From Chloroflexota bacterium (GTDB lineage: Bacteria > Chloroflexota > Dehalococcoidia > Tepidiformales > Tepidiformaceae): a DNA stretch of 64,000 nucleotides. Numbering within the stretch: the stretch's first letter is position 1; each line of letters starts with the position of its first letter. The notes under the pieces are model-generated. The model saw only the letters and a list, made by a program, of their open reading frames with translations, searched no databases and was not told the DNA's origin. Where the stretch lies: assembly GCA_026710655.1 (NCBI GenBank), contig JAPOQN010000020.1, positions 1-64,000 on the forward strand. Reading direction: 5' to 3'. Both the position numbers and the translations under genes were made by a program. Below are positions 1 through 4,890 of this stretch, in pieces.

Positions 1-79
1 ACACCGGGGGCAGGGCCTACCGGACCGCCTTGCGGCAGGCGTATAAGGGGACAGCCCTTACCCTTCGGGGGCTGGATAG

Positions 80-100
80 TACTGCCCTCAGATGGCAGTA
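80..100. promoter_or_regulatory. Inverted repeat upstream of a small gene
   Basis: A perfect 7-bp inverted repeat, TACTGCC and GGCAGTA, is separated by 7 bases and ends 7 bases before the ATG at 108. It could be an operator or an RNA hairpin over the ribosome-binding region. No clear Shine-Dalgarno sequence is visible here. Confidence 0.35.
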
Positions 101-107
101 TCGGCCG

Positions 108-230
108 ATGGCGAGCGAGAAGGTCACCGTCCGCTGGTACGGCGACCCGTGCATCCGCTGCCCCTGGCCCGTCGGCTCCCCGCTGGCGCGAGCGGCGGGA
201 GCGCCCCTGAAGGTGAAGTCGCCAGCGTGA
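108..230 (+). CDS. Small Cys-containing mobile-element protein (40 aa)
   Basis: This short frame encodes 40 residues with the motif DPCIRCPWPVGS in its middle. Nearly the same motif (DPSIRCPWPLGS) recurs in the minus-strand frame at 1991-2119, which argues that both are genuine coding sequence from one small family. The two Cys residues of CxxC could bind a metal or form a redox pair. Its TGA overlaps the GTG of the next frame (GTGA), as in translationally coupled genes. There is no strong Shine-Dalgarno sequence. The function is unknown; the setting is a mobile element. Confidence 0.4.
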   Translation: MASEKVTVRWYGDPCIRCPWPVGSPLARAAGAPLKVKSPA

Positions 231-343
231 ACCCGTGGCCGAACCCCTGGATGCTCATCGGTTGGCTGGTGCTGGGAGCGATCCTGTTCGTCGTCGGGTT
301 CGTGCTCTTTGCGGTCTACGCCCTCCTCGCAGGCGGGCTCTGA
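227..343 (+). CDS. Small single-span membrane protein (38 aa)
   Basis: A GTG start overlaps the previous stop by 4 bp, and AAGGTGA lies upstream. After a short Trp/Pro-rich head, almost the whole peptide is one hydrophobic helix of about 25 residues ending in Gly-Gly-Leu. Phage and integrative elements often carry such small membrane peptides (holin-like or accessory), but no family is recognised. It overlaps by 28 bp the convergent, disrupted terminase-like gene on the other strand. Support is the membrane span and the coupling to the upstream gene only. Confidence 0.35.
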   Translation: MNPWPNPWMLIGWLVLGAILFVVGFVLFAVYALLAGGL

Positions 344-946
344 GACGTTCGCAGGCACCGTTCGCCTGGTGCTGCGTGGGTCGCCGATAGCGGGGGCCGC
401 CGCTCCGGGGGCGGGCGTCGCGCCTGGCGGGCGGCTTCCCAGCCCTCGATGATCTCGCGCTGGCGCGTGCGGCCTTCGGCGGCCGTCACCCGCTGCACGT
501 CGCGTTTGTGGCCATAGGTCTCGGGGTCGCGCGCCTTCAGCGCGAACTCGCGCGCGCTGGGCGGAACGGCCATCGCCGAGGGCGGCGTCCATCAGCTTGC
601 GCGCCTGGATGGCGCCGCCGAGGCCCGCGATGATCGCCAAGTCGTCACGCAGTCCGGGGTAGTCGCTCTTCCAGTGGCGCACGGTGGAGTCCACTACACT
701 GCCGGCGGCGGCCACGTTCGCGGGGGCGACGAAGCCGCGGAGGAGGCCCCGCATGACCAGCCTCACGCGCAGCCCGTAGCGCGGCATGATGTCGCGCACG
801 AACTGCTGCTCCTCGAGTTCCAGCTTGGCCCACACCTGACGCGGGATGAGGGGCAGGCAGTCGGCCTCGAAGTCGCTGGCCTGGGGCAGGATCACCCGGT
901 GCTGCTCGCCGGGCGCGGGAATGAGGGCGCGATCGCTGGCTCGCAT
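316..946 (-). pseudogene. Terminase small subunit-like protein, frame-disrupted
   Basis: Two adjacent frames together read like one phage-type protein. From the ATG at 946 the first frame has a helix-turn-helix segment (STVRHWKSDYPGLRDDL) followed by IQARKLMDAALG. The sense then continues in a second frame, open from about 573 to 316, with FALKARDPETYGHKRDVQ and REIIEGWEAARQ. This order (HTH, then a DPETYG-type segment) resembles phage terminase small subunits. The second frame is offset by +1, and I see no obvious slippery sequence at the junction near 575. A frameshift mutation or assembly error is the simplest reading; programmed frameshifting or an internal start at the ATG of 573 is possible. 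A strong Shine-Dalgarno sequence is missing before 946. Confidence 0.5.
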
Positions 947-1239
947 GGTCGACGTTATCACCAATTTCCCCCCCCCCCGATGCCCTACCGTGACCTCATG
1001 CGCGCAGGCCCTGACCAGCTGCTGTGGCCCCGTGCATGGCGGGACGTTACTTGCCGCCGCGTGGCAGTACGGGCATGCCCTCGTACTCATCGCCCGAGCC
1101 CCCGTGCACGCGCACGACGTGCCGCCCGCACGTGCCCCGGCGGGGCCGTCAGGCGGGGAAGGGGAGGGGGCGAACCCCCTCTAGGCCCTCCCGCGCCGCC
1201 ACCGCGCGCCCCCGCGCGCGTGCGCGCGGCGAGACCTCG
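947..1239. other. Stretch without a confident gene
   Basis: No convincing gene is seen. The stretch holds the 11-C run and, at 1164-1181, a perfect 7-bp inverted repeat (GAGGGGG/CCCCCTC) whose minus-strand loop is TTCG, a very stable tetraloop, but with no T-run. A minus-strand frame ending near 1048 encodes a short peptide with SGDEYEGMPVLPRGGK, which looks protein-like, but an in-frame stop lies just upstream. A decayed small gene is possible. Confidence 0.4.
968..978. repeat. Homopolymer run of 11 C (11 G on the minus strand)
   Basis: Eleven consecutive C lie 22 bases upstream of the ATG at 946 of the minus-strand terminase-like gene. Runs of this length slip during replication and also during sequencing. 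Confidence 0.9.
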
Positions 1240-1425
1240 CTAGAGGCGCTGGTTGCCGTGGCTGAGGGGTGAGCCCGGACGGCGTCCTCGCCCTCGCGCT
1301 GGCTGGACGGGCGGTGGCGGGCGGCAGGGTTCCTCGCGCAGGTGCTCGTCGCGCGAGGCCCAGGTCTCGAAGCGCGCGCTGCAACTCCAGCAGGGGGGCA
1401 CGCGGTAGCCGACGGTCGCCTTCAC
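1240..1425 (-). CDS. Small zinc-finger-like protein (61 aa)
   Basis: From a GTG start preceded by GGGGAAGC, the frame encodes CWSC, a spacer of about 14 residues, then His and Cys (DEHLREEPC). This is a C-x2-C...H-x5-C pattern able to hold one zinc ion. The C-terminal half is Pro/Arg-rich and featureless. It belongs to the run of small minus-strand genes that fill this mobile element. No specific family is recognised. The Cys/His pattern is the only support, and random high-GC frames can be open at this length. Confidence 0.4.
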   Translation of the reverse strand: MKATVGYRVPPCWSCSARFETWASRDEHLREEPCRPPPPVQPARGRGRRPGSPLSHGNQRL

Positions 1426-1588
1426 GCTTCCCCAATCTACGCCCGCCGCGACCGCCGTGGAAGGCTCCAGGAGGCCCCGTAGCCGCCGGAAGAGGCGATC
1501 GCGATGGCAGTAGGCTTGGACGCGGATGCAGATTCACCGGATCGGGACAGGGTCCCCCGGATGGCGTCTCCTCCGGACCGGAACTGCC

Positions 1589-1849
1589 CTACAGAACCAT
1601 CCCGCAACCGTCGCAACTCCGCGTACCCCTCGGCGAGATGCGGCCGCAACGCTCACAGCGGAGGGCCTTCGCGGGACAGATGCCGACGGGTGAGTGCAGG
1701 ACGCGGTCGCAGTCGGACGGTTGCCCTGGCGCCGCTCGTACGTGGGCCTCGCGGATCGCCGCCAGCGTCTCTGCGTCCGGCGCGGCCCAGCGCCGTCCGC
1801 AGCGCTTGCACTGGCCCTTGAGCGCTCGCTTCAACGCCGTCGCCGTCAT
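1589..1849 (-). CDS. Small multi-CxxC zinc-ribbon protein (86 aa)
   Basis: The ATG at 1849 has AGGAGAG at good spacing, so it is preferred over an upstream start at 1867. The protein has a CKRC pair near residue 15, a helical segment rich in Ala/Glu, lone Cys residues mid-protein, and two further CxxC pairs (CERC and CDGC) near the C-terminus. The terminal pairs form a typical double-knuckle zinc ribbon. It lies in the minus-strand gene run of the mobile element. Proteins like this in phages often bind nucleic acid, but the role here is unknown. Confidence 0.6.
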   Translation of the reverse strand: MTATALKRALKGQCKRCGRRWAAPDAETLAAIREAHVRAAPGQPSDCDRVLHSPVGICPAKALRCERCGRISPRGTRSCDGCGMVL

Positions 1850-1990
1850 GGTGCGCTCTCCTCGCAATCAGACTATCACCCCTCTTGCGATCACACCCTC
1901 CGCCCGCCTCCCCTGTTCCGGGGGACCGTGAAGGCTCTTCCGTCAGGCACGGGGCCGCACGTGGTAGGGCGTCTTGCCCCCGGCGCATCC

Positions 1991-2119
1991 CTAGGGACGG
2001 CCCCTGTGGCAGGAGGGCTCGTGGCGCGCCTCGAGGCGGTCGGCCTCATCGCGCGTGGCGACGGGGCGGCCGTCCCAGCGCGAGCCCAGGGGCCAGGGGC
2101 AGCGGATGGAGGGGTCCAC
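1991..2119 (-). CDS. Small Cys-containing element protein, possibly extended past an amber codon
   Basis: From a GTG at 2119 the frame encodes 42 residues with DPSIRCPWPLGSRWDG, then a charged segment and HEPSCHRGRP before TAG at 1991. The first motif matches the product at 108-230. After the TAG the same frame stays open for 15 codons (GCAGGKTPYHV...) to TGA at 1943, and its sequence looks like a natural continuation that adds another Cys. So either the TAG is a recent nonsense change or the gene simply ends there. A Shine-Dalgarno sequence is weak. Function unknown. Confidence 0.4.
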   Translation of the reverse strand: MDPSIRCPWPLGSRWDGRPVATRDEADRLEARHEPSCHRGRP

Positions 2120-2214
2120 GCAGAACGCGCACGATCAGCCTCTTCGCTGACCACCGGCCGAAGTGCGAGCCGCAGGACGGCGACCCCTTCTGCTGCGCCC
2201 GCAGCGCGGCTCCC

Positions 2215-2691
2215 CTATGCCGCCGGCTCTGGACGCGCACCGTCCGTAGCCGTCGGCTCGTGCTCCGGGGGCAACCCGGCGAGCGCCCATCCCGCCGCCG
2301 TCAGCGTAATCGCCCGCGACAGCCCCGGCTCTCGCACGAGCAGGCCCTCGCGCTCGCACACCTCCAGCCAGTGCCAGACGACCGAGGTCGAACTGGCCCC
2401 GGTGGCCTTCAACAGATCGCGAATGGTCGGGGGGTAGCCACGCTCGGCGCTGAAGCCGGCGATCGCCTCGACCAGCAGTCGCCGCCAGTGCGTGGACGAC
2501 GGGCGCTCGCGCAGGCCCGCCCAGCCGCCCGCGCGATAGCGCGCGAGCCAGCGGTACGCGCTGGTGGGGCCTGCGCCCACGCTTGCGGCGGCGGCGGCCG
2601 CACTCATCCCGTCGAGCATCAAACGGACGGTGTGGCAGCGCGTCTCGAACGAGTAGCGCCGCCGTCCGCGGCGGCTCCCGGCGTCAGGCAT
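2215..2691 (-). CDS. DNA-binding protein: transposase-type HTH joined to LexA-type winged HTH
   Basis: The 158-residue product has two DNA-binding parts. Residues about 10-70 (RRRYSFETRCHTVRLMLDG, then AYRWLARYRAGG and GLRERPS) resemble the helix-turn-helix leader of IS481/IS3-type transposases. Residues about 85-145 (FSAERGYPPTIRDLL, SSTSVVWHWLEVCEREGLL) match the LexA N-terminal winged helix. The LexA Ser-Lys autopeptidase domain is absent, so it cannot self-cleave like LexA. The start at 2691 overlaps the preceding gene's stop by 8 bp. It may bind the SOS-like box at 3453-3466 that controls this element; that link is inference. Confidence 0.7.
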   Translation of the reverse strand: MPDAGSRRGRRRYSFETRCHTVRLMLDGMSAAAAAASVGAGPTSAYRWLARYRAGGWAGLRERPSSTHWRRLLVEAIAGFSAERGYPPTIRDLLKATGASSTSVVWHWLEVCEREGLLVREPGLSRAITLTAAGWALAGLPPEHEPTATDGARPEPAA

Positions 2692-2989
2692 TGCTCTCCC
2701 CTTCGCGGCCCGGGGCGTCCACGTCGCCACCCAGGGCCTCGAACCCAGAGCTCTCATCGAAGTGCACCGCGGGCAGGACGTGTTCGAGGCCGAGGCGGCG
2801 CGCGAGCGCCTGGAGGTCGAGCAAGTGGCCGGCGTTGGGGCGCACGCCGTTGCGCCAGCGCCAGAGGTTGACCGTGCTCGTGCCGAGCAGGCCCGCGAGC
2901 TGCGACCAGGTCAGCCCGGAGGCCTCCTTGAGCGCCGCGATCGCCGGTCCGAAGTCGTCGTGGAGCAGGGGACCGCGCCGTCGCGCCAT
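2684..2989 (-). CDS. XRE-family helix-turn-helix protein (101 aa)
   Basis: A short single-domain DNA-binding protein. Residues about 10-65 form a Cro/C1-type HTH (ALKEASGLTWSQLAGLLG, then TVNLWRWRNGVRPNAGHL). The remainder is a short acidic tail. The start lies 4 bases after the upstream HTH gene's stop, and its own stop overlaps the start of the LexA-type fusion gene. The three therefore form one operon transcribed away from the divergent control region at 3393-3472. It probably acts as a Cro-like or excision-control regulator of the element; the operator is unknown. Confidence 0.7.
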   Translation of the reverse strand: MARRRGPLLHDDFGPAIAALKEASGLTWSQLAGLLGTSTVNLWRWRNGVRPNAGHLLDLQALARRLGLEHVLPAVHFDESSGFEALGGDVDAPGREGESNA

Positions 2990-2993
2990 CGCG

Positions 2994-3347
2994 TCAGCCC
3001 TCCCGCAGGGCGGCGAGGAAGTCCTCGCCCAGCAGGATCAGCAGGCCCCCCGGTATCTGGGAGGCGAGCGCGATCAGGGCGTGATAGGCGCCGGCGTGCG
3101 GTTCGGCGCCCTGGCGCCAGCCGAGCACGCGCTTGGGCTCCACGCCCATGGCCTCTGCGAACTCCTCCGAGGTGCAGTCGGCGAGGCGCCACAGGCGCTC
3201 GATGCGAGCGGGGAAGTCGCGCGGCAACTTCGGGGTTCCGCAGCGCACGGGGCGGCCGGCGATGACCGGCGCGCCGCGATAGCGCGGGAGGCGGGGCGAG
3301 GCCCTGCGGACGGTTGCGCTTCTCCTGTTCGAACGGGCGCGACGCAT
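2994..3347 (-). CDS. HTH transcriptional regulator, first gene of the element's minus operon
   Basis: A basic N-terminus of about 40 residues precedes a HTH segment (RIERLWRLADCTSEEFAEAMG, then RVLGWRQGAEPHAGAYHALI), followed by a hydrophobic helix (LLILLGEDFLAAL). The start codon faces the plus-strand repressor gene across a 158-bp divergent control region. It is followed 4 bp later by a second HTH gene. The arrangement recalls the cro/cII side of a phage switch, with the plus-strand XRE/ImmA-like pair as the repressor side. Exact role and target are not known. Confidence 0.6.
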   Translation of the reverse strand: MRRARSNRRSATVRRASPRLPRYRGAPVIAGRPVRCGTPKLPRDFPARIERLWRLADCTSEEFAEAMGVEPKRVLGWRQGAEPHAGAYHALIALASQIPGGLLILLGEDFLAALREG

Positions 3348-3392
3348 GGAAAGTCCTCCGGTCGGGGGGATGCGCGGCAGCGAGATGCGGCG

Positions 3393-3428
3393 CTCTACCC
3401 TCGCAGTATCTCGATTAGGTCGGTAGAG
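3393..3428. promoter_or_regulatory. Inverted repeat in the divergent control region
   Basis: CTCTACC at 3393-3399 and GGTAGAG at 3422-3428 are perfect inverted repeats with 22 bases between. They lie within a possible minus-strand promoter: TTGACT on the complement near 3435-3440, with TAATCG 18 bases downstream. This is a likely repressor operator for the minus operon starting at 3347. Confidence 0.45.
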
Positions 3429-3452
3429 TAAGTGCAGTCAAGGTAGTCGTCA

Positions 3453-3472
3453 AGAACGGACGTTCGTATACT
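3453..3472 (+). promoter_or_regulatory. SOS-like box abutting a -10 hexamer
   Basis: The 14-mer AGAACGGACGTTCG at 3453-3466 contains GAAC-N4-GTTC, the core of the Gram-positive-type LexA (DinR) box. It fits CGAACRNRYGTTCG at 13 of 14 positions. TATACT follows directly at 3467-3472 and is a good -10 hexamer for the repressor gene starting at 3506. Binding here would block that promoter. Confidence 0.6.
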
Positions 3473-3505
3473 GCTCTCTCACCGCACGCACAGGGAGTCC
3501 CGCCC

Positions 3506-3874
3506 ATGGCCGCCCAGCACAGCTCCCAGTGGACCGCCCTCGGATCCCGCATCCGCGAGGCGCGCACGCAGGCCGGACTCACCCAGAAGCGCCTCGGCGC
3601 CCTCGCCGGCGTCTCCACCCACACCGTCTGGTGCTGGGAGGCGGGACGCGCGAAACCCACCCATGAGCACCTTGTCGAGCTGGCTTTCCACCTGGAGACG
3701 AGCGTTGCCGAGCTGGAGGGACGCGATGTCGTCGAGGCGGAGTTGCTGAAGGAGACGGAAGTGTACTTCCGCGACGCGGTGGACGGTCTCCCCATGGAGG
3801 ATGTCCAGTCCATCCAGAACTACATCCGTTTCGTGAGGGCGGAGCGGCGCAAGCGGAGGCGCCTGGAGACGTGA
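3506..3874 (+). CDS. XRE-family repressor of the mobile element
   Basis: Residues about 12-70 form a clear Cro/C1-type HTH (RIREARTQAGLTQKRLGALA, VSTHTVWCWEAGRAKPTHEHL). A helical C-terminal region follows (LLKETEVYFRDAVDGLPMEDV) and ends in a very basic tail (RRKRRR). The gene reads away from the minus-strand HTH operon and has its own promoter with an SOS-like box over it. Its TGA overlaps the GTG of the ImmA/IrrE-like gene by 4 bp. Repressor-ImmA pairs like this control ICEBs1-type elements, where the protease cleaves the repressor on DNA damage. Here the protease motif is altered (see next gene). Confidence 0.8.
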   Translation: MAAQHSSQWTALGSRIREARTQAGLTQKRLGALAGVSTHTVWCWEAGRAKPTHEHLVELAFHLETSVAELEGRDVVEAELLKETEVYFRDAVDGLPMEDVQSIQNYIRFVRAERRKRRRLET

Positions 3875-4335
3875 ACCGGGCGCAGCGGCGAGGTGCGGCG
3901 CTGCGGCGAGAGCTGGGGCTGCGCGGGCAGGTGGACGTGGAGGCGGTGGCGGCGGGGTTCGGTCTGGGGGTGCGGCCGTGGCACTTCGATGTGCAGACGG
4001 AGATGACCATGGGCGGCGAGATCCTGATCGCCGAGCGGTTGAGCCCGGAGGAGCGGCGGTGGGAGACGGCGCACGCCATCGGCCACCGCCTGCTCCATCG
4101 GGGCAACCACCTCGAGCAACCGAAGCACGTGCGGCAGCGCCACGAGCGGGAGGCCGACGACTTCGCCCACGAGCTGCTGATCGACGCCGAGGAGGCGCTC
4201 GCCGAGGGGTTCGTCCACTCCTGGGAGATTGCCGAACACTTCGGGGTGCCCGGCAAGGCCGTGCGCGTGCAGGCGCGGCTCGTGCCGGACGAACCGGCCT
4301 CGCAGCCCGGCGATTGTCCGCGTCGTGGCTACTGA
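3871..4335 (+). CDS. ImmA/IrrE-like protein with substituted catalytic Glu
   Basis: The gene is translationally coupled to the repressor (GTGA overlap). ImmA/IrrE metallopeptidases carry HExxH followed by an acidic ligand in a FAxxLL helix. Here the site reads H68-A-I-G-H72, so the two zinc His remain but the catalytic Glu is Ala69. The downstream helix EREADDFAHELLI is intact. At 154 residues the domain is of normal size, with a short Pro-rich tail. Loss of the general base predicts no or very weak proteolysis; the protein could instead be a zinc-binding partner of the repressor. The codon is GCC, two base changes from GAG, so a sequencing slip is unlikely. Confidence 0.7.
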   Translation: MNRAQRRGAALRRELGLRGQVDVEAVAAGFGLGVRPWHFDVQTEMTMGGEILIAERLSPEERRWETAHAIGHRLLHRGNHLEQPKHVRQRHEREADDFAHELLIDAEEALAEGFVHSWEIAEHFGVPGKAVRVQARLVPDEPASQPGDCPRRGY

Positions 4336-4377
4336 CCCACACCCCCAACAAGTCGGCCTGCGCCGGCCAGTACCGCA

Positions 4378-4395
4378 GACTTCACCGATGAAGTC
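4378..4395 (+). terminator. Hairpin after the ImmA-like gene
   Basis: GACTTCA and TGAAGTC form a perfect 7-bp stem around a CCGA loop, 43 bases past the ImmA-like stop. There is no T-run, so termination is only suggested. Confidence 0.35.
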
Positions 4396-4493
4396 CCGCC
4401 CGCGGGATTACCGCCCTCACCTTCGTCCACCACTCTTGACCGTGGAACAGGCGCTCTGCGCGAGTGGCGCGCCTGCACAGCGGGACGGACGAG

Positions 4494-4688
4494 ATGGAAG
4501 CGGCGAAGCAGCCGGGGCGCAGCGGGCGTGGCCACACGGGTGGCCCGCAGCCGCGCGTGGTCGCCATCAAGTACCGCCCCACTCCCGACGCCGAGGCGCG
4601 GCTGCGCCGCATCGCCGCGATCCTGCTCGACCACGCCACGCGCGCCGCCGCGCAGACCGGCGACGGCGACGGGCAGGACGGCCGGTAG
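4494..4688 (+). CDS. Small protein encoded upstream of the recombinase (64 aa)
   Basis: The ATG at 4494 follows GGACGGACGAG. The N-terminal 25 residues are Gly/Arg-rich and probably disordered. A predicted strand-helix segment (RVVAIKYRPTPDAEARLRRI, then AAILLDHATRAA) follows, with an acidic Gly/Asp tail. Small proteins of this build often lie next to serine recombinase genes in actinobacterial and Chloroflexota elements; a recombination accessory role is possible but unproven. A strong hairpin (4704-4737) lies 15 bases downstream. Confidence 0.5.
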   Translation: MEAAKQPGRSGRGHTGGPQPRVVAIKYRPTPDAEARLRRIAAILLDHATRAAAQTGDGDGQDGR

Positions 4689-4703
4689 CAGCAACAGCGC
4701 CGG

Positions 4704-4737
4704 GCCGGGCCGGAGGCTTTGACCGCCTCGGCCCGGC
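4704..4737 (+). terminator. Strong GC hairpin after the small gene
   Basis: A 13-bp stem (GCCGGGCCGGAGGC against GCCTCGGCCCGGC, one bulged G) with loop TTTGACC is followed by TTC. It probably ends transcription of the gene at 4494-4688 and insulates the recombinase. Confidence 0.6.
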
Positions 4738-4839
4738 TTCGCTACGCTGGCGGGGACAAGGTGGCCCGGCGGTGCGCTAACACCCCGGGCCGTGGCGCCA
4801 CCCGTGGCCAGGCGACGCGAGCCGCATGCTACCGCTCGT

Positions 4840-4867
4840 GGACCCGCCCCCGCAGGGAGGCGGGTCC
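4840..4867 (+). promoter_or_regulatory. Hairpin in the recombinase leader
   Basis: GGACCCGCC (4840-4848) and GGCGGGTCC (4859-4867) pair perfectly over 9 bp, ending 11 bases before the Shine-Dalgarno AGAGGAGG of the recombinase. The position suits an attenuator, an operator or a structure limiting recombinase translation. Confidence 0.45.
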
Positions 4868-4890
4868 GTTCGTATTCAGAGGAGGCAGCC

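Noticed and set aside
17-315. Continuation of the first terminase-like frame to base 17
   Set aside because: Beyond about 575 this frame loses protein-like sense, while the neighbouring frame gains it; its end overlaps small plus-strand genes.
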